Assembly (NCBI GenBank): GCA_958299035.1
Contig: CATQJL010000223.1
Span: forward strand, 2,040,359 to 2,104,358
Length of the DNA: 64,000 nucleotides
Source: Cylicocyclus nassatus
Lineage: Eukaryota; Nematoda; Chromadorea; Rhabditida; Strongylidae
Direction: 5' to 3'
Position numbers and translations under genes: made by a program. Shown piece after piece: positions 1 to 11,948 of this stretch. The notes under the pieces are model-generated. The model worked only from the letters and a program-made list of their open reading frames with translations. It was not told the DNA's origin and searched no databases. Numbering within the stretch: position 1 is the first letter of the stretch; the number at the start of each line of letters is the position of its first letter.

Positions 1-92
1 AAAAGTCTCCCCCCCCCCGGGCATATGCCGTAAGAGGCGCGAAACCCCCACATATTATATATCATCTGAAAGCTCTTGACGAGAAGAATCTA

Positions 93-445
93 ACCTATGA
101 AGTCGCAACATGATTCATGCAGTTCTGAAGAAGTTATTCAAAAAGCTCTTTTTTACCTGCTTTTTCATGACTCTGGATCTCGGAGGTGTTTCAATGGATC
201 GGAACGGACAAGACATATTCTGATAAGGCGAACCTTACTCTATAAAACCTATGAAGTCGCAACATCATACACTTCCACATTCAAGATTTATAAGAGTTTA
301 ACTCTCAACAGTCAAAAAACACGCAAAAATGGCGTAAAGTTTTAGAACTCTGGTTTTCAACGACTATCTCTTAAATCGACCCGATTCCTTCACTAGCTGA
401 TAGAGCAACATTTACTCTTTAAAACCTATGAAGTCGCAACTGCTG
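93..445 (+). repeat. Degenerate tandem modules with CCTATGAAGTCGCAAC
   Basis: The 16-mer occurs at about 93, 248 and 425, with loosely similar flanks (AGATTTATAA, TTCAAAATTCTGG). Spacing is 155 then 177 bp. This is probably an old satellite or transposon tandem. Confidence 0.5.
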
Positions 446-1140
446 ACATCTTCAAAATACAGATTTATAACAGTGGAAATTTCGCATGATTTTTCACCAT
501 TTAAATATTCAAAATTCTGGTTCTCCGCCGTTACTGCCTGGATCGACCTACTTCCTTCGCTATACGTTATAACATAATTTGCTTAATAAAATCCGTACAG
601 TTTTGCTAAGCTTTACTTCCAAATACACCATTTACTAAAAACCTTTATTTTAAATATATATGCCGCCGTATACATAAATATATGCTTTCAATAATCTTTT
701 TTGCGTTTGTTTTGCTTATTTTCCTTCTTTGTCGTCCAGCGAAAAGTTTTTTATTCCAAAAGTGAAGGTGGTCACCCCGTACCAGCTCAAAAGTGAACGT
801 AGGGGGAGACTTGGCTCCCCCTATCGCACCTCTGCCTTTGAGCATACTAGTCTTAATGATGACATTAATGTGGGCGACTCGTCAACGTTATCCTCTGTGT
901 CACTGAGAATGACGGATTTTGAGTGGGGCTCGCTTCTCACGCGACCGCCCCGTTTGGGCCCTGCAATTCATTCGCGAGCATACTCTCTAATCATTTTCCC
1001 ATCTTTTTATGACTCAAAAAGTCGCTGCCCTCGATATAGCCAGCGGTCATGGAACAGGGCTTATACAGTCACTAGCTGGCTTACCCGGCTCCGCCCGGCC
1101 CTGTCAATGCTATGATTAAGGTCTTATCCCTACCCCTGTA
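446..1140. other. No gene seen
   Basis: AT-rich to mixed sequence with a frame of 128 codons (729-1115) that has no recognised domain, and the dispersed motif at 1071. Nothing else supported. Confidence 0.4.
1071..1106 (+). repeat. Dispersed ACTAGCTG-ACCCGGCTCCGC motif, copy 1
   Basis: ACTAGCTGGCTTACCCGGCT followed by CCGCCCGGC is closely matched by the minus strand at 60037-60074. It is probably an end fragment of a dispersed repeat. Confidence 0.45.
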
Positions 1141-1828
1141 AAACCTTTCATTGTGCCCACTTCTACATGCAATTCCCTATTCCCGCTGTGTTAGTAATTA
1201 GCATGCCCACCTACCTCCCTCAACAACCCCAGCCCCGTAGCTCAAACCTTGCAAAGAAGCAATAAAACTGGTAAAAGTAAGGATAATTCTGAAAACTGAT
1301 GGCGCTATTCGGCTATCCAACCCCAAAATGCTTTTATGATGGATCTTGCTCAAAGTTGGTACATGGGGATTATTGAAGCCGCTGATGACGAATGTCGTAG
1401 TCATTTCGCGCGATAGCGCCATTTTCTGGGTTTAGGTTGGGTACACATAAGAAGCTAAAATCATGGATTTCGCTGAAACTTTGAAAGGAGCTAATTGACA
1501 TGCTGATTACGAATATCATACTCTTTCGGCATTTTGAGGCGATTTCACTGAGTTATGGTAGGTATACTGCAGAGGGGCGAAATCTCAGTTTTGGATGAAA
1601 CTCGGTCTAGAGAGATTCGACCTTCTGACCACGTCTAAAACACACTCGTTGCGTTTTGGGACTTTTTCGCAGAGTTACGGTAGGTACCTGGCAGCGGGTA
1701 AAAATCATGAACCTGCCTGAAACCTTGGCAGAAAATTACCTAAAGTACTGTTTCAAGAATATCGTGCTTAATCCCCGCGATAAAGGCAATTCGTGTGGTA
1801 TAAAAGTTTCCCACAACCGTAATGGTTT

Positions 1829-2165
1829 CCCTTATAGGACCACTGCCGCGCGCGAGACACCCTTCGGCGGCTTTTGCCTAAGCAAAAACAGAGGAGGGAG
1901 ATTTGCCGCGTGCGTTACGCGTTGGGACAGGTTATCAATTTCCTCATAGGACCACTGCCGCGCGCGAGACACCCTTCGGCGGCTTTTGCCTAAGCAAAAA
2001 CAGAGGAGGGAGATTTGCCGCGTGCGTTACGCGTTGGGACAGGTTATCAATTTCCTTATGGGACCACTGCCGCGCGCGTACACCCTTCGGCGGCTTTTGC
2101 CTAAGCAAAAACAGGGGGAGGGAGATTTGCCGCGTGCGTTACGCGTTGGGACAGGTTATCAGGAG
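1829..2165 (+). repeat. Minisatellite, three copies of a 112 bp unit
   Basis: Copies start at 1834, 1946 and 2058 (exact 112 bp period) with a few substitutions and one 1-bp change in the third copy. The unit has CCACTGCCGCGCGCG and CCCTTCGGCGGCTTTTGCC. Since 112 is not a multiple of three, the apparent protein repeat shifts frame and is not coding. Confidence 0.85.
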
Positions 2166-3240
2166 GGCGCTGCAGACCGCCGTGCAAAACGACCGTTTCC
2201 CCACTCTTGAAAATCTGGGATCTAGATTGACCCGAAAGCGAAAAAATGTCCATTTAAACCCTGCAACTCACCTAACTTCACTATTGCAGTATTGCGTTAT
2301 GACAGCGAGCAAGCATCATATTCATAAGCGACATACTTGTGAACCGCTACAGGTAAGGTTTTGAGCAAATCTGGAACTTCGACCCATCTACACCCCAAGA
2401 AAATGCACTATCCTGCGAAATCAGCATGATATTCATGTTCAGCGCGCTAAATGACCACCCTAGACGAAGTTCAAAGCAAATCTATGTTTTCGACCCCATG
2501 CCATATAACCACCACAACTCTATGAAAGGTCCCAATATGCAGAGAGAGATGATATTTGTAATTAGCATGTCGAATAAGCCATATGGACCGAACTCCAGCC
2601 GAATTTATGTTTTGACTTCCTACCGTACACCTATCGTAACCACACGGGAAGACGTTCTGCGGAAAAAGTGTGTTATCTGTAATCAGCGTGTAAAGGGCCG
2701 GGCATACTTCACGCGATTTCAGTCGCGACGCGATTTGGCAATTCGCCAGAAGCCTTCGGATCCAACATTAGCAAACTGCACATGCATAGTGTGTAGAACT
2801 TACGTAAACTGATGAAATGCCCTATCTTCTGTACATTTATAATGTGCTTACAATGAGTTATGGACACCTGGAATATTGCCAAATCGCGTCGCGATTGAAA
2901 TCGCTTGAAGTATGCCCGGCCCTTAAGATAACCCTTAACGAAGTTTGAGCAAGCTCTACCACGAAAAAAATTTTGGGGCCTGGATAGCGGAATAGCGCCA
3001 AACTAATATCGAACTCGTAATCAGCATGCTCGATTACCCTGTGCCAAATCCCAGCCACGTAGCTCAAACTTTGCAAAAAAATCGATAAAATTGATAAAAA
3101 TAATGGACGAATTCAAAAACTAATATTGTAATCATAATCAGCATGCTCGATTACCCCACTGTGCAAACTCCCAGCCCCGTAGGTCAAACTTTACAAAAAA
3201 TCGATAGAATCGACAAAAGTAGTCGATAATCCTTAAAACT

Positions 3241-3660
3241 GTAAGCGTAGGTGCATAGGAACTCACGCGAAAGAGCTATGTTATGAGAACAAGATATAAG
3301 ACACAAATAAAGGATTAATATGTTATGAGAATAAGATCAGCTGTTACAGATATGAGGACGATACACATTCCGCACTATGGTATCTATATAAGCCGTCACT
3401 GAGAGCACAAGCTGGGAATTCAGTACCAAGCCTCGAGGAGTCGAGCTAGCGACCAAGACGCCGACTGGCTGCCCGAGCTACCCCTCCGCTGTCACAGGCT
3501 GATGCCTGCCCGACCAGTAACTCAGTGATCCATGTTGTTGTATTTGATCGCCTTAACGTATTGCTTGATTCCTATTTTATGTTATAACAGATAAACTATT
3601 AGTACAGCTAGTGTTCGGGTATCTACCAGCCTGAGCCGCTTCTACGGCGCTACGCTGAGT
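3241..3660 (+). mobile_element. 420 bp insertion, candidate solo LTR
   Basis: It interrupts the satellite modules and is flanked by AAACT on both sides (3236-3240 and 3661-3665), a possible 5 bp target duplication. It has a TATATAAG box (3385-3392) and an initiator-like TTCAGT 34 bases later, as in retroviral-type LTR promoters. The ends (GTAAGCGTAG/CTACGCTGAG) are weakly inverse. Standard TG...CA ends are not clear. Confidence 0.4.
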
Positions 3661-3799
3661 AAACTAACATTGTACTCGGAATCCCCATGCTCGATTACCC
3701 CCCCCCCTGTGCAAACTCCCAGCCCCGTAGCTCAGACTTTAAAAAAAAAAGTCGATACAATCGATAAAAGTAATGCACGATTTTAAAAAACAAAAAAAC

Positions 3800-5302
3800 A
3801 GTCAGAAATACACACAAACAGACATTCAGCTTTATATATAAGATCACGACAGCGTAGTGGGAATTGTTCTTTGTTTTTTTCTTTGATGAAATTGCGAATC
3901 GTACTGCATGCTCTTTCGTTCTTAATTATCGTTTTTGTAATAAAACTCCTGTTTTCAAATAATGTAAGAATGAAAGTAGTCTGGCGTAGGATAATTTTTA
4001 CGCAAGCATGAAACGAGATAGCACTCATTCTCGAGCTCCGCTCTAAGTTCGAAAGTCGTCATGAGAGAAAGCGAGATACACGAATGAAACAAAAGCGAGT
4101 ATAACTTGCACTGAAAAACTTTCAAAAACAGTTAAGCCCTGCTATTTCCTGCTGCTCAATACCGCATGCGGGCAGCTGAGCGCATGAGGTACAATTTAGC
4201 CATAATTCGAGCGCCATGCTGGAGGGAGAGGAGGGGGGGGGAGGTAATATTTAGCCGTCATTGCTACACACACTTTTCGCACAAGTAGCCAGTCAATTGG
4301 GAACGGCGTCCAAACACCCAACCATTCACCGTGTTTGGTGAACGACTTGCATCGGCTTGCAGAGCGCGCGGGGACTCATCACAAGGGCGATGGGTCCACA
4401 AGCAACAGCATACACTGGTCTGGTTTGGGAGCAATATTTCAATCAAGAATGCTCCTTTTCTCTGCCGTTCTGGCAATGTCTCGATTTTGACACACAGGTT
4501 TGTTACAAGCTTTAAGCTTTTCTGTAGCCTAATTGGCGATAATACCTTTCTCAAAGGCCTGAAAATAGTCTCGCCCAGCACTTGCCACTTTATACTACGC
4601 TCCCTCCACTTGCTTCGTTGTCTTCATTTTGAGTGCACGGTAAAGAGCCTCATGCTATAGCAACTCAGCAATGTCAGTAACGCCGCTCACTAACCATCCA
4701 CCACAACAAATGACTGAACTGTCGCTTGCTTTTCAATAGAACTCAGAAGCTATCTGATAACTAATCTCATAGAACCGAACCTCAAAGACGTCATTTCAAA
4801 CGCGATTTTGAGTTTGGTCGCAAGAATTAACACGTTGACGACAACGGCATTTTTAGTTGTCTGCCTCGTGGGACAATGCCTTTCACGGATTAGTCAAAAA
4901 TTTTCAGCTAAAATAATGCAGATCGTCAACCACGGTATATCTACAGTAATTCTATGAAGCGGTTAAGAAACGCTGAAGTATTTTCTAGGATCAGAGCGTA
5001 AGAAAGCTTTTAAAACGATTGTAGTGCAAGATAGTAGCCCTTTTAACAAAATTTAAGGCGTAACCCACCATGTGGGTCACATTTTCCCACGTGACAGTCA
5101 TTGCATGACCGCCATGTGGGTCACGCTGTCGTCAACGTGTTAATGAAGTGCCGCTAGCCAGCAAGAAAAATTCTGTGAAAAAATTTCTTCCTACAATAGT
5201 CATTATATTCAACTACTTAGAGCTATAAGCATTGGTGCTGAAAGACAAAGAAGAGCTGAAGTAGAACATTTGCATCTTTTGCAGACTCGTAGTTTTTCCG
5301 AG
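3800..5302. other. No gene seen
   Basis: Non-coding sequence. Overlapping frames of about 105 codons on both strands at 4264-4660 show no domain or splice logic. Confidence 0.4.
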
Positions 5303-5308
5303 TTTAAA

Positions 5309-5756
5309 GGCAGTGTCCGGGCAAAAACTCGATCTTAAGGTTTTTTGCTTACCCGGGCCTATTCGGTACGCTGAATACGAAAATGCACATTGGAGAGCGC
5401 GGAAACGGCAAAAAACGGCTTTAACACGGGAGGGAATTAGCAGGTGGGCGGGGTCCCCCCACTGTGAATTTACGCTCCCAGCTTCCAGAGGGCTTCTCGG
5501 TTCCGATTTCAAGTCATGCATTCGCACCTGGCCGGTGGAGATCTCAGCGCGCTAGAGGAATTGGGAAGATCGCTCCAGAAGCTGGGACTGCGAAATTCAC
5601 AGTGGGGAAGACCCCGCCCACTTCAGATTTCCCTCCTGCGTTAGAGCCCTTTCTTGCCGTTTTCGCGCTTTCCAATGTGGGTTTTCGAATTCAGCATAGT
5701 GAATAGGCCCGGGTAAGCACAAAATCTCAAAATCGACTTTTTGCCCGGACACTGCC
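5309..5756. mobile_element. TTTAAA-flanked palindromic MITE, copy 1
   Basis: The ends GGCAGTGTCCGGGCAAAAA and inverse lie between TTTAAA at 5303-5308 and 5757-5762. Almost the whole 448 bp is an inverted repeat. The TTTAAA may be the target duplication. It is the best preserved of five copies here (5.3, 11.9, 13.1, 48.4, 55.8 kb). It resembles the palindromic TTTAAA-type elements named in Caenorhabditis (from memory). Confidence 0.8.
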
Positions 5757-6002
5757 TTTAAAAACCCTTTGGGTTGTAGCGTAGTGCAAGGTTTCCTATG
5801 AGATGAGCATTTTGATTCACAGATTGCAGTGCAAATCTAGCCAAAATTTGCTTTCAGCAGAAAGCTCTACATACGAATTTGATTCAATGCAGACCTACTA
5901 TATAAAGAAACGTAAGCGCAATTCAAAAATCTGCAAATAGTGGAAAACGGCGGTGCAGTCCCGCAGCGAACGTGGAAAATCTGACACCTTTAGGAAGTTG
6001 TG

Positions 6003-6566
6003 AAATGAATGTATCAGTAGGCGTGAATCAAAATCTTCTATTTTGCGCGCTTTCTTTTTCAGTAAAAATAAATTTTCGTTTTTTGGTTGTTCTCACACAC
6101 ACATGTTACTCTATTTAGGTATTTTAAAATTGTTCGGTGCAATGTTACGTGTATCGCGGTTTCTTGGTCTTGGGATCGTCAGTACTATTTCAGGAGTGCT
6201 TCCCGCGATTCCTGTAATTCCTACAATTCTTGTGATTCCTCAACTTCCGATGGCCGCACTACTGAGCGCGTTGCGAATTTCAGTATACATTATTTGCAAT
6301 GTACATTGTTACGGGACCCACAGGAATCACAGGAATCGCAGGAACTGCGGGGATCACAGAAATCGCAGGAATTGCAGGAATCGCAGGAATAGTTGGCCCG
6401 TCCCAAAATGAATGTATCATTAGGCTTGAATCAAAATTTTCCATTCTGCGCGCCTTCTTCTTCAGTAAATTTTCGTTTCTTTTTTCGTTGTTCGCACACA
6501 TGTTATCTTTTTACGTACTTTTACATTCGTTCGGTGGAATGTTACATGTATCGGGGTTTCTCTGAA
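6003..6566 (+). repeat. 165 bp direct repeat pair flanking a 9 bp minisatellite
   Basis: 6003-6166 and 6403-6566 are direct copies (AATGAATGTATCA, TTGCGCGCTTTC, TGTTCGGTG). Between them are degenerate 9 bp units, GATTCCTGT-type at 6204-6240 and the inverse CAGGAATCG-type at 6310-6396. The Gly-Ile-rich translation is a by-product of the repeat. Confidence 0.7.
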
Positions 6567-8331
6567 GAACATCAGTCACATGCTTTTTTGAAGAGATTTG
6601 AAATCCACAGAATAGTTTTGTACTAACTCTACTTTGAATTTCGCTTCAACCCTTTTCACGTAGTTTCCGAAAAGTGTAATATGATTGGCTAGAACCTACT
6701 ATACGACCCCCTTCAGCTATAAGCTGGGAGGAGTAATTCACACATCCCAGAGCGTGTCAGTCTCCAGTTTAGCGCGCTGCTATGTGAATTCGTTCGCTAT
6801 TAGAAACTGCCATGCTTGTAAACTCCACCTCTTCGCGTCCATCCGCTAGAGTTGGTAAGAAAAGGATATTCACCGCTCAGAAAAGAAGGATCTTTTGCAA
6901 GAGTTGCTCAATTTTGACAAAATTTGCATATAAGCGTCGTGCATAATATAGTCTTTGAAAAACACAGTAGGGAAGGAAATGTGCGGTACTGAATATAGTT
7001 CCGCACCCGAGTTCCCTTTCATGATTTCTAAAATGGTAATGCAAGAACTTGGTACGAAACTTCCATAGAAATCTGTGGACACCTCAATTTGAAGAAAAAA
7101 GAGATTTTCGAGCTGTCACCTGCAAAAAATGCTGAGGTCTTAGAGAGCACTCTGGTCAGCTCAGAGGAAGACAGAAGAGACATACACTACGGCATTTAAA
7201 TTTCGCTTTTGGCTAAGGCATCGTTCACGCGCCGGGACTCGCCGGCACTCATCCAAACCCGCCTGATCCCGCCTAAACCCACCGAGATCTGCCGAATGAG
7301 GAAAGCGAAGGTGATATGAAGCTGATTTAGATAATTGTGACCAATACGGACATTTCACGACGCGCGCAGTATCAAATGCAAGTTTTACAATGGCAGTTTC
7401 GAGGCATATCTTCTTGCCTAATTTGGCAAACTTTGGCAAACAGGCGTGTTTGGACGGGTAGCGACGGGTTCGGACGGGTACAGGCGGGCACGCGATCTGT
7501 GCCTAAGGAGTAGGCGCCGTCAGAGCTTGGGTGAGACAATAAGGTGGAAGTCAGCACCCTCACGAGAGAACCTCAACGTAGAGAATTTCAAGGTTTTGAA
7601 ATGCAAAAATGGGGGATGAAGAGTAGGGGAGTGGGCACTTGGGCTACTAGCTCTAGGCGAGGGGAGGGGTTAGAGGACTAGGCATCGAGAAAAGGAGGTC
7701 CCTTTGGAAATCTACGGCGAAAGGTCCTAAACGCGAGAGGTACGTGATTATTGCAAATTTCCGCGTAAATCATCCTGTTTCGGCAGCGTATAGTCCTAAA
7801 TCCGGGAGAAGGAATGTGCATCGTTGAATGAGCTCTTACGCTGGATTACGGAGAAGGGAATCTTGAGCACCCGTCAGAAGAACCTTCGGAGAGAGAACTT
7901 GAGGAATCCAACATAGGATCACGAATGGGGGCGAGAGGGAAAAAGAGTGGGCACATGATTAGAAGAACGTTTGTGAGAAAAAAAAATGTTTGCTTTCACA
8001 TGGGATCACGGATGTCAGAGAGGGGGAGAGAGTGGGGCACCGTGCAAACCGAAAGCTCATACTTTGGGAAGTTTCGGGAGAGAGGGTGGGGGCAGGGCCC
8101 GGCACCGTTGTTCGAGGTCAAACTGGACTTCGCATTTAAAGGCCGTCTGCCCACCTCGTGCCGGGCCCTGGACTGCACTACTCGGCGCTGGCCCCGTCAA
8201 ACATTGTAGGTATACGGTATAAGGCCGAAATCGTAGATTTGCCTCAAACCTTGTCTTTTTGAGCAGATGTGCCAGTGCGCTGATTATAAAGCGATGATAC
8301 AATAGTAATGGGAACTAGAATAGTGGTGCTA
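6567..8331. other. No gene seen apart from the 7.2-7.5 kb repeat
   Basis: Mixed-composition DNA. A purine-rich, G-rich block (7600-8100) and a TTTAAAGGCC fragment at 8136 hint at more repeat debris. Confidence 0.4.
7214..7506. repeat. GC-rich inverted repeat element
   Basis: AAACCCGCCTGATCCCGCC-type sequence (7255-7280) and its diverged inverse CGACGGGTTCGGACGGGTAC (7460-7480), with AGGCA/TGCCT at the ends. The arms consist of degenerate ACCCGYC units. No gene. Confidence 0.45.
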
Positions 8332-10252
8332 ACGAGGAAGAGTTTCCAAGTCAGCTCGGTCAACCCGGATGAGTTATATATCTCCGTAACGGGCTTGAAA
8401 CGCTGATTCCAAATCTGCTTTCCATTTCTGCGGAGCGGCTTTCCGAGAGAAGTTATGAGCGTTTAAATGTCTAAATTTGTCATGTTCTAAGTGGCTTAAA
8501 ATTGGCGAAAACTGTACAATAGCACATGAAAGTGATTTATCAGTTATGTATCAAGTATATTGATTACAAAAACGGAACACAGATAATGAAATTTCTTTAG
8601 GTGTTGTTTTACAGCCATACCTTCGATACATAGAGCCACGTACTCTAGTGACCTTCACTTTGAGCGTCATGTTAGAACACAACTTTCACCTAGAGGGAAG
8701 TCATCCGGGGCGAAGCCCCGGATATCATGGCATAACCAATGACATATCCATATAGGGAGAGATGTGAATGAGGTGAATATAGTAGTGACATCCGAAAGAA
8801 GCTCAAAAAACCGAAGGGTTACGTTTTATGGCCCTTTTTTGCCAAAAAGACTTTAATTCAAAAATTCAATGAGGAACTGGAGCAAAATTTCTCAATTAAT
8901 CTTTTTCTAGACTTCGATTGAGCGTTTTAAGTTCATGAAAGCCGCTGGGTTCAATAGAGACGAGAAACTGCGCTCAAATCTTGCGCAGAGAGTCGCATAA
9001 ATGCTGGTCTATCTCGTTATGGAGTGATTTTCAAGATCCGCGACGTTGTCAGTGCTCCTGGCCGTCTTGTGAGGATCACAACGATATATAATGTTGCAGG
9101 GTTTCGATGAGACCCAGCGGAGATCTGCGACCAGAGCCAAATGTCCCGTCAGCTCTGGTCTGTCTCCGCTGCTCGTCTGCGTCTCCGCGACTTGCGCGCT
9201 ACCTCGCTACCCCAAAAGCGGGCGCGGGGCATTTGGCTCTGGTACCCTTTTCTTCGTTGTTGGGAGCTCAATTTCGACAATCTATATATCATATTAAAGC
9301 TCTTGATCTCTATTTTCCCGCTGACAACGTCGCAAGACTCCTTTTTATGATTTAAACGAGAAATATAGGAAAAACCGAGCTTTTGAAAACCTCTTGTTTT
9401 TTCTTCAGTTCAACTCACTCGGTTTTTTTGTGTTTTCGATAGGTCTTGTTTCTGTCTATGATGTAGACAACGTCGCCGAGCTTACTTCTTTGCTTATGCT
9501 TTTGTAAAAATTACCAAAAAAGTGCGTTTTTCTTTACCTTGTTCTTTTTCAATGCTTTTGCAACGAATTTTCAACAGCTTAGACGTTACTTGCTCAGAAT
9601 GATGAGCGGAAGAATCCAGACAACGTCGCAGAATACGAAACGACCATGCGGGGGTGAAAATTCAAAGGACGCGTCAAAAATCAGATTGGCGTCGATGTGC
9701 AACACAACTTTTCAGACATGTTTAACATGTTCAGTTCAGTTGTTGACAAGTTTGCCTTCTTTCGGTCTTCCAACTACCGCCACAGCTAACGCTTTTTTTC
9801 AATTAGAAAAGAACTTTATTCCTGTTGCCACTCAATTTAACCGGCAATTCTGAAAACAAAAATATGCCTAGGAAACCACAAGATAAAATTTTAGATTTGG
9901 TGATGTGTTAGCCTCTGTTTTATATAAATTTTTCAAGTTTCCTGGTTCAATTCAGATCTCTAAATTTCCATCCACTTTTTCTAAAACAACCCTCACTTTT
10001 TATAGGGGGCAAGAACTCAAACAACTATCACTTTCTAGGCTCTGTCTCTTGACTATCGAAGGTATGTTTACAGCTTTTGAATGATTTTAAGCCACTTTGA
10101 ACATGACAAATTCAGACATTTGAACGCTCATAACTTCCCTGTGAGAATTGCTCCGCACAAAAGGAAAGCAGATTTGGAATCAGCGTTTCAAGCCCGTTAC
10201 GGTGATATATGACTCATCCGGGTTGGCCGAGCTGACTTGGGAACTTTCCTTG
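8332..10252. mobile_element. Foldback element of the GCTGATTCCAAATCTG family, 1.9 kb
   Basis: Inverted arms about 8332-8645 and 10034-10252, from CCAAGTCAGCTCGG and its inverse inward through GAAACGCTGATTCCAAATCTG and AAGTTATGAGCG. The interior holds a short inverted block with ACAACGTCGC (9040-9320). No transposase is recognised. Confidence 0.7.
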
Positions 10253-10535
10253 TAAGTATTTTTGCACATCTACAAAGCCAGCGTAAAAGCGCGCTTCACT
10301 GATGAGCGCTCACAGCGACGCGGGCGGCGGCGTGTACTGAGCCGAATATGAAGGGCGGCGGGCCGGTCCTCCAATCGTCGAACATCAACACCAGCAGCAA
10401 GCGAGCGCTCGGTACCGGCATGCAGTATGGCGCACGCGAACGCCCGCGCAGCCGGTTAAGTAGATTTAGATGGCGCCACTATCACGTCATGCCTCCTATT
10501 CACCAATCGTAATTTCGCAGTCTGCATTTTTTTTC

Positions 10536-11182
10536 TGACAAGGAAACGATACTCCGTGTCCGTGGCCTTTAAAGATGAGATGTATATCGTCGGTTCTTTG
10601 ACCGCACGGACTGCTCAAACGCCGCGAACCAGGCGCGGTGCGGCTCAATTGTCGCGAGAGCACGACTGATACAATGGCGACTTTGTACTGGGGCAAGCGT
10701 TTTACTTCGCGGCGCGTGCTTCGCAGTGATGTCCAGTCCGTGCGGTCAACGAATCAACTATACCATCATAATCTTCTTGGAGCGCTGATTCCGAATCTGA
10801 CTTCCGTTTTGCTAATCATTTCTATGAATAAGTTATGAGGGATTTTTGCGCCAAGGAAAATATGGCCAGAATGCCAAAACCGCCGCTACGATGTGGTGTA
10901 GTGACTAGTGCGATAGCCTCACAAGTTGCTGCCGGTTTAGGTTCGAGTCCTTTTGTGTCTTTCGGTTTTGCATTACCTCAATCAAGCTTCATTTTGAAGG
11001 TTAAGCATTCACGGGTGTATTTTTCTTAGCGACCATTGACGAGAAAATGCTTCATAACTTCTTTTAGAAAAATGATTAGCAGAAACGGAAGTCAGATTCG
11101 GAATCAGCGTTTCAAGACGAGTGTAAAGGTTACATCTCATCTCAAAGGCCACGGACACCAAGTATCGCTCTTTTGTGAGCAA
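10536..11182. mobile_element. Foldback element of the GCTGATTCCAAATCTG family, with nested insert and SINE-like loop
   Basis: Outer arms pair (GATACTCCGTGTCCGTGGCC with its inverse at 11140-11180). The left arm is split by a GC-rich inverted insert (about 10592-10762, GACCGCACGGACTG/CAGTCCGTGCGGTC). The arm resumes at GCGCTGATTCCGAATCTG. The loop (about 10840-11045) has pol III-like boxes. Confidence 0.65.
10885..10955 (+). ncRNA. tRNA-derived SINE-like pol III promoter remnant
   Basis: An A-box-like TGGTGTAGTGA (10894-10904) and an exact B box GGTTCGAGTCC (10940-10950), 46 bases apart, in GCGATAGCCTCACAAG context. There is no cloverleaf with a proper acceptor stem, so it is not a working tRNA. 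The A-box half recurs at 37005-37040 (TGGTGTAGTGGAGTGCGATA). Confidence 0.5.
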
Positions 11183-11407
11183 TAATGCCTGCCTGTACAT
11201 GCACCATCATTACCATGATCTTCGCAATATCTTTAAATGCGTAAGCTCGAATTTTTTTAGTGAAACCACGTTCCTTGCTGCTCGTGCTTTGATCAGCGAT
11301 TGTCCCATTGACATATTTTCTCCTCTCTAACCTTGGCATTTGGAATTGATGTTGGTGGCTATACTATGTTATGCTAGTGCCAGGTTTGTACGGTGGAATT
11401 CTTTATT

Positions 11408-11445
11408 GGCCTTACGTTTCGACAAATTCGTCTTCGTCGGAGCCT
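11408..11445 (-). ncRNA. Hammerhead-like core, left arm of the 11.4-11.8 kb pair
   Basis: Inverted copy of 11743-11780 with the same CCGACGA box change. One stem I position (GGCTCC in place of GGCCTCC) differs. Confidence 0.35.
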
Positions 11446-11742
11446 GAAAGTAGATTGCAGTATTATCTTTGCAAGACCAGACCGCCAAATGCCTCCCCGC
11501 ACGCCGAGTCTAAACCCCGTCCCGCAATCAACGTATTCTTGCTCAGCAAGAATCAGTGTAGTCTGTCTCTCCGGTGCGGCTACGTACTGACTCTATTGAC
11601 TCTCACTAACACAACGGTGGATTAAGGTTCGTTTCTCACCGCGTGTCTCAGTACGCTGATTGCGGGACGGGGTCTAGATTCGGCGTGCGGGGAGGTGTTT
11701 GGCGATCTGGTCTTGCAAAGATAACACTGCAGTCTACTTTCA

Positions 11743-11780
11743 GGCCTCCGACGAAGACGAATTTGTCGAAACGTAAGGCC
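11743..11780 (+). ncRNA. Hammerhead-like core, right arm of the 11.4-11.8 kb pair
   Basis: GGCCT, CCGACGA (box with U4 changed to C), A, GACGAATTTGTC (stem II GAC/GTC plus G-U), GAAACGTA, AGGCC. The U-to-C change in the conserved box probably kills cleavage. The inverted copy is at 11408-11445 on the minus strand. Confidence 0.4.
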
Positions 11781-11948
11781 AATAAAGAATTCCACAGTAC
11801 AAACCTGGCACTGGCATAACATAGTATAGCCACTAACACCATTCACATATGTTATCTTGCAAAGTGATGGTGTGTGGTGTCGAATTATAGTGATTTCGAA
11901 AGAACAAATGATTCCAGTCGAGCACATCTTCTAGGTAAAGAGTTTAAA

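Larger units (their letters stand above)
1140..3800 (+). repeat. Satellite-like modules with CAGCATGCTCGATTACC and CCCCGTAGCTCAAAC
   Basis: Clear units at 3018-3134, 3134-3250 and about 3665-3790 share AATCAGCATGCTCGATTACC, CAGCCCCGTAGCTCAAACTT and ATCGATAAAA. A diverged copy is at about 1225-1300. Other related pieces lie at 1490-1520 and 2990. Unit length is about 116 bp. The third unit is split from the second by the 420 bp insertion at 3241. No gene is seen between 2400 and 3000. Confidence 0.6.
11348..11840. mobile_element. Small Penelope-type inverted pair without coding sequence
   Basis: Arms about 11348-11540 and 11650-11840 are inverted copies (about 95% by eye) around a unique centre. 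Each arm has the same TTTCGAC...TCGTCTTCGTCGG module as the larger Penelope elements, plus a CAATAAAG-type sequence. Only terminal-repeat sequence is present. It may be a terminal-repeat-only insertion product or a short retrozyme-like unit. Confidence 0.55.

Noticed and set aside
1656..2364. Protein-like repeats (TPFGGFCLSKN) in two frames
   Set aside because: They come from a 112 bp minisatellite whose period is not a multiple of three; there is no start or splice logic.
10885..10955. Intact tRNA gene
   Set aside because: A and B boxes are present but no acceptor stem or anticodon arm could be folded; kept only as SINE-like.
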